A DNA stretch of 64,000 bases from contig MKUE01000131.1 of assembly GCA_001897675.1 (NCBI GenBank), positions 1 through 64,000 on the forward strand, written 5' to 3'. The notes beneath the pieces were generated by a model, which saw only the letters and a program-made list of their open reading frames with translations, had not been told where the DNA came from and made no database searches. The position numbers and the translations under genes are program-made. Within the stretch, counting starts at the first letter, position 1. Each line of letters starts with the position of its first letter. Source of the DNA: Thiobacillus sp. 65-1059 (GTDB lineage Bacteria; Pseudomonadota; Gammaproteobacteria; Burkholderiales; Thiobacillaceae). Positions 9,475-18,821 of this stretch are shown piece after piece.

Positions 9475-10347
9475 ATGATCCCCGACTTCCCCACCGCCGC
9501 CCTGCCCGACACCTTCGCCATGCACGAAGGCGAACTGATCGCCTTGCAAATGCGCGCCGCACGCGCGCTGGGACTGCCCGACCCGCATTTCCGCGACGAT
9601 TTTCCCGACGCAGCACCCGCGCCCGCGCTGCTTGTCGTTCCCGCGGGCACATTCGAATATGGCGCCGCCGCCTGGGAAAATGCGCCGGCCCAGGAACGCC
9701 CGCGCCGTGCCGCCTCGATCGAACGCAGCTTCGCCCTGGGCGTTTATCCGGTCACCACCGAAGAATTCGAAGCCTATGCCCGCGCCACCGGCTGGCAGCG
9801 GCGCGCGGAACTGCTGTGGCTGTCCGGCCGCAAGCCGGTCATCAATGTGCGGCAGAGCGATGCGCGCGATTATTGCGCCTGGCTTTCCAGCCAGACCGGA
9901 CAGCGCTACCGCCTGCCTACCGAGCAGGAATGGGAATACGCCTACCGCGCCGGGGCCGCAAGCGCCTACCCGCAGGGCGACCGCATCACCCCGGCCGAGG
10001 CGCGCTACAACACCCGCAAGGGTTTCGACGCCGCACGCCCCCGGCGTGCGCACTTGCTGTCGCGCTGTTTCGTCCGCTGCGGTGCCGTGGAAGTCGGCAA
10101 ATTGCGCCCCAACCGCTGGGGCCTGCACGATATGCCGGGCAACGTGTGGGAATACACGGCCAGCCCCTGGACCCGCGACCACGCCAGCCCGCCGGAGCGC
10201 CCCCTGCCCGGCAAACCGCAAGCCGTCGTCGCCAAGGGGGGGTCGTGGTTCGACGGCCCCGAAGACTGCCGCGCCGCCGCGCGGCGGCGGCGTCTGGAGA
10301 ACGAGCTGGACATCAATCTTGGCTTTCGCGTGGCACGCGATGTTTAG
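9475..10347 (+). CDS. SUMF1/formylglycine-generating-enzyme-like domain protein
   Basis: 290-residue protein made of one FGE-sulfatase/EgtB-type lectin-like fold. The family pattern is plain: VVPAGTFEYG, ALGVYPVTTEEFEAY, RLPTEQEWEYAYRAG, WGLHDMPGNVWEYTAS and KGGSWFDGPEDCRAA near the C-terminus. Such domains serve as formylglycine-generating enzymes, hercynine-forming oxygenases or structural binding modules. I see no sulfatase or ergothioneine gene nearby and no DinB domain, so the substrate cannot be named. The start was set at the ATG that opens MIPDFPTAAL; no strong ribosome-binding site distinguishes it. It stands between two c-di-GMP enzymes. Confidence 0.8.
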   Translation: MIPDFPTAALPDTFAMHEGELIALQMRAARALGLPDPHFRDDFPDAAPAPALLVVPAGTFEYGAAAWENAPAQERPRRAASIERSFALGVYPVTTEEFEAYARATGWQRRAELLWLSGRKPVINVRQSDARDYCAWLSSQTGQRYRLPTEQEWEYAYRAGAASAYPQGDRITPAEARYNTRKGFDAARPRRAHLLSRCFVRCGAVEVGKLRPNRWGLHDMPGNVWEYTASPWTRDHASPPERPLPGKPQAVVAKGGSWFDGPEDCRAAARRRRLENELDINLGFRVARDV

Positions 10348-10404
10348 CCGGAGACCTTCACGCCATGGATAAGCTTTTGAAATTCAAGGCCTAGCAACGC
10401 GCCC

Positions 10405-11289
10405 ATGCCAGTCCTTCCCTCCGAAACCGATATTTTCATCGCCGAACTCGATACCGCGGTCGAGGCGCACATGAACTGGACCCGCCGCATCCTGCGCTGC
10501 GTGGTGCTGCGCACGACCCCGGGCGATGACGTGCTCGACCCGATGGCTCACACCCTTTGCCATTTCGGGAGCTGGTTCATGTCGAGCCGGGCCGAATTCG
10601 AGGCGCTCGATGCGCAAGCCGCGCAACGCGTCGAGGCGGTGCATCAGGCGATGCATGACGCGATTCGTTCCATCTGCACCCGGGTGCTGGCCGAGCAGCC
10701 GGGCAACCATGCCGATCTGGAGGCATTCGAGCAATCGCAATCCGAACTGCTGGTTCTGCTGGCCCGCTTCAAGACCTTGATTCTTACCAAGGCTGTGCGG
10801 CACGATCCGCTGACCGGGCTGCCCCTGCGCTACGGAATCGAAAACGATTTCGCCCTGTACCGCAAGGCAGCCAGGCGCAACCGCACCCTGCTGTATGTCG
10901 CGATGATCGATGTGGACCATTTCAAGCCGATCAACGATACCCATGGCCATCTGGTGGGCGACCTGGTTTTGCGCCAGCTGGCCGACGTCCTGAAACAGAC
11001 TCTGCGAAGCAACGAACCCTTGTATCGTTTCGGCGGAGAGGAATTTCTCTGGCTGCTGCAATGCCACTCCGCCGCGGAGGCCGAGCAGTCCGCGCAACGC
11101 CTTCTGGGTGCGGTCCGCACCGCCTCCGTGCCGATTCCCGATGGCGCCCCGCTGGCGCTGACCGTCACCCTTGGCCTGGCCCGGGTGCGCGAGCAGGACG
11201 ACCTGTCGAGCGCCATCATGCGTGCCGACCTGGCGCTTTACGAAGGCAAGAAAAGCGGGCGCGACCGTTACGTCATCGCCGATTTTTGA
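10405..11289 (+). CDS. dgcZ: Diguanylate cyclase with N-terminal zinc-sensing CZB domain (DgcZ-like)
   Basis: 294 residues: a chemoreceptor zinc-binding (CZB) domain (about 15-125) followed by a GGDEF domain. His22, Cys52, His80 and His84 stand at almost the same numbers as the zinc ligands reported for E. coli DgcZ (22, 52, 79, 83), in the contexts EAHMNW, LCHFGSW and VHQAMH. The cyclase motif is FGGEEF (about 209-213), an accepted active variant; the upstream I-site is degenerate (RSNE). In E. coli zinc inhibits this enzyme and so lowers c-di-GMP-dependent exopolysaccharide; the same control is inferred here. Confidence 0.9.
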   Translation: MPVLPSETDIFIAELDTAVEAHMNWTRRILRCVVLRTTPGDDVLDPMAHTLCHFGSWFMSSRAEFEALDAQAAQRVEAVHQAMHDAIRSICTRVLAEQPGNHADLEAFEQSQSELLVLLARFKTLILTKAVRHDPLTGLPLRYGIENDFALYRKAARRNRTLLYVAMIDVDHFKPINDTHGHLVGDLVLRQLADVLKQTLRSNEPLYRFGGEEFLWLLQCHSAAEAEQSAQRLLGAVRTASVPIPDGAPLALTVTLGLARVREQDDLSSAIMRADLALYEGKKSGRDRYVIADF

Positions 11290-11306
11290 GGTGCCGCCGC
11301 GGCGGC

Positions 11307-12272
11307 TCAGATTGCCAGTTCTTCCTCGGCCTGGAGCAGCACCTGGGCCAGCCGCTGGCCGCTTTCCCAGGCGCGCTCGATTCCCGCGCCGGCAATGCTG
11401 TCGCCAATCAGGGCGACCCGGTTTTCGCGGTCGCCCAGCCAGTAGCCGCCGACCGGGTTTTGCGGCAAGGCGTAGCGCCACAGGTGGGTGGCCTCGACGT
11501 CGACCGGGCATGGCAGGCCGAGCAGCCCCATCAAGGCCGAAGCGGCACGGGTGCCGGCCTCTTCGATCGAGGCTTCGAGGTAGGTTTCGGCGAATTCGTG
11601 GCTGCTGTAAACCGCCCACAGGCCGGGGCCATTGAACGACTGGCGCACCGCCAGATTCAGCAGATGGTCGTCGAACTTGATGACATCCGCCGCCGGACCG
11701 CCTTCCCAGCGCATCAGGAACGACCAGATCGGGCGATAGCGCACTTCGCCCAGGCGCTCGCGCAGCAGCGGCAGCGCATCGAGCATGGGGAGGGCTTGCG
11801 GGGCGGGGACGCTGCAGATGACGCAATCGTAATCGCCAAGAGCGCGGCCGTTTTCAAGGACGATGGTGCGCGGCTGCAACGCCGCGACCGGACTCAGGGT
11901 GTGCAGTCGCGCATCGCCCAGCAAATGGTGCACCAGTTGCGAAGGCTCGATGGTGGGCCGGTAGTGGTTTTGCAGCTGCGCCTGCGCCCACGACACGGTG
12001 GCGCGCCCCTGCCAGATGTTGCCGCGCACCGGCGCGACCCAGCCCTGGCGCACCCAGTCGCGCAACTGGCTGCGGAAGGGATCGCGCCGGGCCGAAAGAA
12101 ACGGGCTCGCCAGCGATGCCCAGCCCTGTTCCATGCGCCTGGTCGACAAGCGTCCGCCGGCGCCGCGCGCCTTGTCGTAGACGTCCACATCCCAACCCGC
12201 TGCGGCGAGTTTTCCTGCACAGCTGGCGCCGGCGACACCCGCGCCGACAATGCCTGCTCTAAGTCTTGTCAT
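11307..12272 (-). CDS. Renalase-like FAD-dependent oxidoreductase
   Basis: 321-residue flavoprotein of the amine-oxidase/renalase type. The N-terminal FAD motif is GIVGAGVAGASCAGKLAAAG (residues 7-26), followed by the family-typical ARGAGGRLSTRR block at about 35-46. A C-terminal FAD-contact motif, VALIGDSIAGAGIERAWESG, is also present. The family often oxidises alpha-dihydronicotinamide isomers or unknown amines; no substrate can be read from the sequence. It is the last of a minus-strand group with GNAT, MFS and ABC genes and converges with the cyclase gene at 10405. Confidence 0.85.
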   Translation of the reverse strand: MTRLRAGIVGAGVAGASCAGKLAAAGWDVDVYDKARGAGGRLSTRRMEQGWASLASPFLSARRDPFRSQLRDWVRQGWVAPVRGNIWQGRATVSWAQAQLQNHYRPTIEPSQLVHHLLGDARLHTLSPVAALQPRTIVLENGRALGDYDCVICSVPAPQALPMLDALPLLRERLGEVRYRPIWSFLMRWEGGPAADVIKFDDHLLNLAVRQSFNGPGLWAVYSSHEFAETYLEASIEEAGTRAASALMGLLGLPCPVDVEATHLWRYALPQNPVGGYWLGDRENRVALIGDSIAGAGIERAWESGQRLAQVLLQAEEELAI

Positions 12273-12355
12273 GCTTTTTTCCCTTGTTGCGGCCGCATCG
12301 CGGCCGGCTTGTTGCTTGCCTTGCGGCTTTCAAATTCAATGACCGTGGCCACCGG

Positions 12356-12796
12356 CTATCGGTTCCGGTCGGCGCATGTTTTCTGCATGGATACGTGCTG
12401 TATGCCCGCGTCTTCGTATTCCTCGCCCACAGCGACGAAACCGGCCCGCGCGTAAAACCCCGCCGCATGGGTTTGCGCGCTGAGCCTGACGGTAGCGTGT
12501 CCGCGTGCCTGCGCCGCCTGCAAGGCCGCGGCCAGCAAAGCCTGGCCGACCCCGCGCCCGCGCCAGTCCGGCAGCACCGCCATGCGTCCGATATGGCCGT
12601 CGGGCAGTAGACGGGCGCAGCCGATCGGGACAGCGCCATCGGCGATGGCCAGCAGATGCAGCGAACGAGCGTCGTGCGCGTCCCATTCCAGCGCTTCGGG
12701 CACGCCCTGCTCGTCGATGAAGACCGCACGGCGTACCGCGCTCAAGCGTTGCGCATCGTGCGCCCAATCGGTTTCGAGCAGCGTGAAGGCGGCCAT
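12356..12796 (-). CDS. GNAT family N-acetyltransferase
   Basis: 146 residues with the GNAT acetyl-CoA-binding signature: the beta4 strand GHIGRMAVLPDWRGRGVGQALL at about 67-88 contains the R/Q-x-x-G-x-G loop (RGRGVG), and NxxA-type helix residues follow at HAAGFYARAGF. The N-terminal RRAVFIDEQGVPEALEWD is typical of the subgroup that includes ElaA-like acetyltransferases. The acceptor is unknown. It starts four bases after the stop of the MFS gene, so the two are probably co-transcribed. Confidence 0.88.
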   Translation of the reverse strand: MAAFTLLETDWAHDAQRLSAVRRAVFIDEQGVPEALEWDAHDARSLHLLAIADGAVPIGCARLLPDGHIGRMAVLPDWRGRGVGQALLAAALQAAQARGHATVRLSAQTHAAGFYARAGFVAVGEEYEDAGIQHVSMQKTCADRNR

Positions 12797-12799
12797 GAC

Positions 12800-14086
12800 T
12801 CAGCCGCCGCGGGCAAACCGCCGCGCCGCGCGGTGGCCGCGCGCGGCTTGCACGCCGCGCAACGCCCACAATCCGGCGACGAAATAGCTGCCGGTTATCA
12901 GCAAGGCCCGGCGATGGTCGCCCCCGCTTAGCCAGCTGCTGACGCCGTAGGTCAGTGGGCCGATGATCGACGCCAGCTTCACCGCCAGCCCCCACAGGCC
13001 GAAGAATTCGGCCTGCTGCGCGGGCGGCGCCAGCAGCCCGATCATCGCGCGGCCCGCCGATTGCGAGGCGCCCATGCACAGGCCGGCCAGGTTGGCCGCC
13101 ACCCAGAACATGCGCTCGTCGGGCGCGCTCCAGGCCAGCAGCACCATCGCGATCCAGCCGGCCAGCGTGAACGCGATCGCCCGCACATGGCCGATGCGAT
13201 CCTGCACATGGCCGAAGACAAAAGCGCCGATCGCCGCCGTGACGTTGACCAGCAGCACCAGCAGGATGGTTTGCGAGGTATCGAAATGGAATGCCTGGCT
13301 GGCGTAAATCGCCGCCAGCACGATCACCGCCTGGATGCCGGCCTGGTACAGCACGGTGCAGACCAGAAAGCGCTTCAGATCGGGCAGCTGGCGCAGATGG
13401 CCCAGGGTATGCCGCACCTGTTGCCAGGCACTGCGCGCGCTGCGTCCGGCCTGCGGCGCAGCGCGTTCGCGCAGCAGCAGCAGCGTCGGCAAGCTGGCGA
13501 GCAGGAACAGCGCGGCCGTGATCAGCATGCTGACCGGAACGAAGTCGCTTGCCTGCTGCCCGCGTGCCTGCGCCCAGCCGATATAGGCCAGGCTCGCGCC
13601 GAGCGACACCAGCCCGCCGGCATAGCCGAGCGACCAGCCCCAGCCCGATACGCGGCCGAGCGCGCGCGGACGGGCGAGCTCGGGCAGAAAGGCCGCGATC
13701 AGGTTCTCGCCGGTGCCGAAAAAATAGTTGGACAGCACCAGTGCGGCGATGGCCCATGCCAGCGCGCCCGGCGCGGCGAAATAAAGCAGCGCGGTAAACC
13801 CGACGCAGCCCAGCGTGGTCAGCCACAACAGTTTTTTCTTGCTGGCATGGGTGTCGGCCCAGGCGCCGACCAGCGGCGCGGTCAGCATCACCAGCGCGTA
13901 GGAAACGGACAGGGCAAGGGTCCAAACAAAGGTCGCCCACGGCGCATCGCCCGCCACGCCGGCGACGAAATAGGCGCTGAACACGGCGGTAACGACCACC
14001 GTCGTGTAGCCCGAGTTGGCGAAATCGTACATCGCCCAGGCCCATACTTCGCGGCGCGTCACGCCCGGCTGCAGCAGGGGATTCAT
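12800..14086 (-). CDS. MFS transporter, UMF1 family
   Basis: 428-residue permease with about twelve hydrophobic helices. The N-terminal REVWAWAMYDFANSGYTTVVVTAVF and the motif NYFFGTGENLIAAFLPEL are typical of the UMF1 (Atg22-like) branch of the major facilitator superfamily, whose bacterial substrates are unknown. The 1042-residue ORF-track entry runs backwards into the next gene in a different frame. The real start is the ATG that overlaps the ABC transporter stop as ATGA, indicating translational coupling. Confidence 0.88.
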   Translation of the reverse strand: MNPLLQPGVTRREVWAWAMYDFANSGYTTVVVTAVFSAYFVAGVAGDAPWATFVWTLALSVSYALVMLTAPLVGAWADTHASKKKLLWLTTLGCVGFTALLYFAAPGALAWAIAALVLSNYFFGTGENLIAAFLPELARPRALGRVSGWGWSLGYAGGLVSLGASLAYIGWAQARGQQASDFVPVSMLITAALFLLASLPTLLLLRERAAPQAGRSARSAWQQVRHTLGHLRQLPDLKRFLVCTVLYQAGIQAVIVLAAIYASQAFHFDTSQTILLVLLVNVTAAIGAFVFGHVQDRIGHVRAIAFTLAGWIAMVLLAWSAPDERMFWVAANLAGLCMGASQSAGRAMIGLLAPPAQQAEFFGLWGLAVKLASIIGPLTYGVSSWLSGGDHRRALLITGSYFVAGLWALRGVQAARGHRAARRFARGG

Positions 14087-15882
14087 TGCGTTGCGTGGTC
14101 CTCGGCCTGCTGCTGCAGCGCCCACATGTGGGCATACACGCCGTTCTTTTCCAGCAGTTCGGGATGCCGCCCGCGCTCGACGATGCGCCCGTCCTCCATC
14201 ACCAGGATCTCGTCGGCCTCGACCACGGTGGACAGGCGGTGCGCGATGATGAGGCTGGTGCGGCTCCTGGCGATTTCCAGCAGTTCGCCCTGGATGGCTT
14301 TTTCGGTCTTGGTGTCGAGCGCCGAGGTCGCCTCGTCGAGAATCAGGATCGCGGGGTTTTTCAGCAGGGTGCGGGCGATCGCCACGCGCTGCTTCTCGCC
14401 GCCGGAGAGCTTCAGCCCGCGCTCGCCCACCACCGTGTCCCAGCCCTGCGGCAGGCTTTCGATGAAGTGCAGGATGTGCGCCGCGCGCGCGGCCTCGACC
14501 ACTTCCTCGCGGCTGGCATCCGGCCGGCCGTAGGCGATGTTGTAGTAGATGCTGTCGTTGAACAGCACGGTGTCCTGCGGCACCACGCCGATGGCGGCGC
14601 GCAGGCTGTCCTGGGTGACGTGGCGGATGTCCTGGCCGTCGATGCTGATGCTGCCGGCGCCGACGTCGTAGAAGCGGAACAGCAGGCGCGCGAGCGTCGA
14701 CTTGCCGGCGCCGCTGGAGCCCACCGCCGCCACCGTCCGGCCGGCGGGAATGGTGAAGCTGACGTCGTGCAGGATCGGCCGGTCGGCATTGTAGGAGAAG
14801 CTGACGCGATCGAACTTCACCTCGCCCGCCGCCACGTCGAGATCGCGCGCGCCGGGCCTGTCCTCGACCTCGCGCGGCCGCCCCATCAGCGCGAACATGC
14901 GCTCGACGTCGGTGATCGACTCCTTGATCTGGCGGTACATCACGCCGAGAAAGCTGAGCGGCTGGAACATCTGCAGCAGGAAGGCGTTGACCATCACCAG
15001 GTCGCCCAGCGTCAGCGTGCCCTCGACCACGCCGGCGGCGGCGCGCAGCACCATCAGCGTCACGCCGACGGCGATCACCCCGGCCTGCGCGGTGTTGAGC
15101 AGGCCCAGCGAGCGCTGCGACTTCAGCGCCATGTCCTCCCACTCGATCAGGCTGCTGTCGTAGCGCCTGGCCTCGTATTTCTCGTTGCCGAAGTACTTGA
15201 CCGTCTCGTAGTTCAGGAGACTGTCGATGGCGCGGCCATAGGCTTCCGAGTCGAGCGTGTTGGCGCGGCGCACGAACTGGGTGCGCCATTCGGTGATGGT
15301 GACGGTGAAGCCGATGTAGGCTGCCAGGGTGACCAGCGTCAGCACCCCGAAAACCCAGTCGAGCTTGACGAACAGGATGCCGGCGACCATCAGGATTTCC
15401 AGCACCGTGGGGGTGATGCGGAACAGCAGATAGCCGACCAGGCTCGACAACGCCTTGGAGCCGCGCTCGATGTCGCGGGTGATGCCGCCGGTCTGCCGCT
15501 CCAGATGGAAGCGCAGCGACAGCGCGTGCAGGTGCCTGAACACCGCCATGCTGATGCGCCGCATCGCGCGCTGGGTGACCTTGGCGAAGATCACGTCGCG
15601 CAGGTCGGCGAAGGTGGTGCTGGCGAAGCGCAACACGCCGTAGCCCAGGATCAGCGCCAGGGGCAATACCAGTTCGGGGCGCGGCCGGTCGAGTGCGTCG
15701 ATGATCTCCTTCAGCACCAGCGGCACCGCCACCGACGCCAGCTTGGCGCCGACCAGCAGCGCCAGCGCCAGCAGCACGCGGCCGCGGAATTCCCACAGAT
15801 AGGGGAACAGCCGGCCCAGGGAGCGCAGACTGGGATCGCCGGGCGGCGGCGGTGCGGTGTGGGAATGAACGGCGGGATGCAT
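14083..15882 (-). CDS. Atm1-type ABC exporter (fused permease and ATPase)
   Basis: 599 residues: a six-helix exporter domain (about 25-310) and a nucleotide-binding domain. Walker A is GSSGAGKST, the signature LSGGEKQRVAIARTLL, and Walker B ILILDEATSALD. The permease motif YGRAIDSLLNYETVKYFGNE is a hallmark of the Atm1/HMT1 class, which exports glutathione-bound sulfur, iron-sulfur precursors or heavy-metal conjugates. The N-terminus is His/Pro-rich and short. It is divergent from the ArsC-like gene (82-base gap) and translationally coupled to the MFS gene. Confidence 0.92.
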   Translation of the reverse strand: MHPAVHSHTAPPPPGDPSLRSLGRLFPYLWEFRGRVLLALALLVGAKLASVAVPLVLKEIIDALDRPRPELVLPLALILGYGVLRFASTTFADLRDVIFAKVTQRAMRRISMAVFRHLHALSLRFHLERQTGGITRDIERGSKALSSLVGYLLFRITPTVLEILMVAGILFVKLDWVFGVLTLVTLAAYIGFTVTITEWRTQFVRRANTLDSEAYGRAIDSLLNYETVKYFGNEKYEARRYDSSLIEWEDMALKSQRSLGLLNTAQAGVIAVGVTLMVLRAAAGVVEGTLTLGDLVMVNAFLLQMFQPLSFLGVMYRQIKESITDVERMFALMGRPREVEDRPGARDLDVAAGEVKFDRVSFSYNADRPILHDVSFTIPAGRTVAAVGSSGAGKSTLARLLFRFYDVGAGSISIDGQDIRHVTQDSLRAAIGVVPQDTVLFNDSIYYNIAYGRPDASREEVVEAARAAHILHFIESLPQGWDTVVGERGLKLSGGEKQRVAIARTLLKNPAILILDEATSALDTKTEKAIQGELLEIARSRTSLIIAHRLSTVVEADEILVMEDGRIVERGRHPELLEKNGVYAHMWALQQQAEDHATQ

Positions 15883-15963
15883 CAGGTCGGGTAGAATCGT
15901 GGCTTGTTTTTCCCGATTTTACGTCCATGGGCGGCCGATTCCGACCCGGGCGACTGAAATAGC

Positions 15964-16311
15964 ATGAAGCTCTACGGTATCCCCAACTGCTCCACCGTCA
16001 AAAAAGCCCGCACCTGGCTTGCCGATCACGCGCATGACGTCCCCTTTCACGACTTCAGGAAACAGGGCGTCGATGCCGCCTGGCTGCGCGAGGTCGTGGC
16101 GCAAACCGGATGGCAGGCGCTGGTCAATACGCGCGGCACCACCTGGCGCAAGCTGACGGACGCGGAAAAAGCCGCCGTCACCGACGAGGCCGGCGCCATT
16201 GCCCTGATGCTGGCCCAGCCCAGCGTGATCAAGCGCCCGGTGCTGGAGCGGGATGGCAGTTATCATGTCGGCTTTGCCGAAGAACACTATCAAGCCCTGT
16301 TCGGAGAATGA
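15964..16311 (+). CDS. ArsC/Spx-family thioredoxin-fold protein (YffB-like)
   Basis: 115 residues. GIPNCSTVKKARTWL at the N-terminus carries the single active-site Cys9, and the KRPVLE block near residue 76 is the second family signature. The YffB/ArsC subfamily is linked to glutathione-dependent thiol reduction, but true arsenate reduction is not shown for this branch. It lies seven bases before dapE, the arrangement seen in many proteobacteria, and is probably co-transcribed with dapE and prmB. Confidence 0.9.
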   Translation: MKLYGIPNCSTVKKARTWLADHAHDVPFHDFRKQGVDAAWLREVVAQTGWQALVNTRGTTWRKLTDAEKAAVTDEAGAIALMLAQPSVIKRPVLERDGSYHVGFAEEHYQALFGE

Positions 16312-17448
<1,137 letters not shown>

Positions 17449-17468
17449 TCCTTATAAGAAATCGGCGC

Positions 17469-18362
17469 ATGAAACACTTCGACGACACTGAATCCCTCAT
17501 CACCGTGCGCGACTGGCTGCGCTTCGCGGTGTCGCGCTTCAACGAAGCGCGGCTGTCCTTCGGCCACGGCTCCGACAACGCCTTCGACGAAGCGGCGTAC
17601 CTGATCCTGCACACCCTGCATCTGCCGCTCGACCGGCTCGAGCCCTTCCTCGATGCCAGCCTGACGCATGGCGAATCCGAACAGGTGCAGGCGGTGATCG
17701 AACGCCGGGTCAAGGAACGCATTCCCGCGGCCTACCTCACGCGCGAAGCCTGGCTGGGCGAGCACCGCTTCTATGTCGACGAGCGCGTGATCGTGCCGCG
17801 CTCCTTCATCGCCGAACTGCTGCACGAGCAGCTGGCGCCGTGGGTCGAGGATCCGCATGCAGTGGGCAGCGTGCTCGACCTGTGTACCGGCTCCGGCTGC
17901 CTCGCCATCCTGGCGGCGCTGGCCTTCCCCGGTTCCCGCATCGATGCAGTCGATCTGTCCAGGGATGCGCTTGCCGTCGCCGCGAAGAACGTCGCCGATT
18001 ACGGCCTCGCGGATCGCGTCGAACTGGTTGAATCAGACCTGTTCGCGGCGCTGAACGGCCGCACTTACGACGTGATCATCAGCAACCCGCCCTACGTGAA
18101 CGCCGAATCGGTCGCCGCACTGCCGCCGGAATACCGGGCGGAACCCGCGCTGGCGCTCGGTTCCGGAGAAGACGGCCTGGACGCCACCCGGCGGATTCTG
18201 GCTCAGGCCCAATCCCATCTCAACCCCGGCGGCCTGCTGCTGGTGGAAATCGGCCACAACCGCGACGCCCTCGAAGCCGCCTACCCCACCCTGCCCTTCA
18301 CCTGGCTCGATACCGAGCGCGGCGACCAATTCGTGTTCATGCTGCGGCGCGAGGATCTGTAG
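17469..18362 (+). CDS. prmB: Ribosomal protein uL3 glutamine N5-methyltransferase
   Basis: 297 residues. Methylates the Gln of a GGQ-like loop in ribosomal protein L3 using S-adenosylmethionine. The PrmB-type N-terminal helical domain (RDWLRFAVSRFNEARLSFGHG) precedes a class I methyltransferase fold with VLDLCTGSGCLAI and the catalytic NPPY motif (IISNPPYVN). The start is the ATG opening MKHFDDTESL, 20 bases after dapE; the 630-residue ORF-track entry is a read-through from another frame. Confidence 0.94.
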   Translation: MKHFDDTESLITVRDWLRFAVSRFNEARLSFGHGSDNAFDEAAYLILHTLHLPLDRLEPFLDASLTHGESEQVQAVIERRVKERIPAAYLTREAWLGEHRFYVDERVIVPRSFIAELLHEQLAPWVEDPHAVGSVLDLCTGSGCLAILAALAFPGSRIDAVDLSRDALAVAAKNVADYGLADRVELVESDLFAALNGRTYDVIISNPPYVNAESVAALPPEYRAEPALALGSGEDGLDATRRILAQAQSHLNPGGLLLVEIGHNRDALEAAYPTLPFTWLDTERGDQFVFMLRREDL

Positions 18363-18368
18363 GCCGCC

Positions 18369-18821
18369 TCAGCCTCCCAGGCTGGCCGCGATGATCGCGG
18401 CCAGCTGCCGCGCGGCGGCCTGAATCTCGGGCCCTGGCGCTGCGCCCGGATGCGCCGCGGCGATTTCGATTCCGTACAGCTCCAGCCGCGACGGCAGGCC
18501 GCCGAGTTCGCGTGCCAGCGTCAGCGCCGCCAGCACGCCGAAGCCATGGCTGGACAGGCCATGGCCGTAGCGGGGCCAGTCCTCCTCATCGAATCGCGCC
18601 AGCCGGCCGGGCCGGCCATGGCTTTGCATGGCGTCGACCAGAATGACCCGGTCGGCGCCCCCCAGCAGGCCGATCAGCCCCGCGCCCGGCCGATCCAGTT
18701 TTTCGATGACGAGCACCTCGCCGGCCTGCATGCCGCCGGCCAGCAAGGCATCGACGACCAGCCAGCCGGCCTGGTCGTCGCCCGACGGCGAGCCGATGCC
18801 GAGGATGCGCACCCCGCTCAT
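18369..18821 (-). CDS. NiFe-hydrogenase maturation protease
   Basis: 150-residue endopeptidase of the HycI/HoxW/HyaD type that clips the C-terminal tail from the hydrogenase large subunit after nickel insertion. GIGSPSGDDQAGWLVVD near the N-terminus supplies the first metal-binding acidic residue (Asp16 region), DRVILVDAMQS the second, and LSSHGFGV the His. It overlaps the end of the large-subunit gene by four bases (ATGA), so it is surely part of that operon and specific for it. Confidence 0.93.
   Translation of the reverse strand: MSGVRILGIGSPSGDDQAGWLVVDALLAGGMQAGEVLVIEKLDRPGAGLIGLLGGADRVILVDAMQSHGRPGRLARFDEEDWPRYGHGLSSHGFGVLAALTLARELGGLPSRLELYGIEIAAAHPGAAPGPEIQAAARQLAAIIAASLGG

Noticed and set aside
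8017-10221. 734-residue minus-strand ORF
   Set aside because: Antisense to the GGDEF-EAL and FGE-like genes, no recognisable domain, spans an intergenic gap.
12290-12320. GC-rich hairpin between the GNAT and FAD oxidoreductase genes
   Set aside because: GGCCGC/GCGGCC stem lacks a following U-run, and the genes are likely co-transcribed.
12800-15928. 1042-residue minus-strand ORF
   Set aside because: Its first 600 codons are the wrong frame of the ABC transporter; only the MFS part from 14086 is real.
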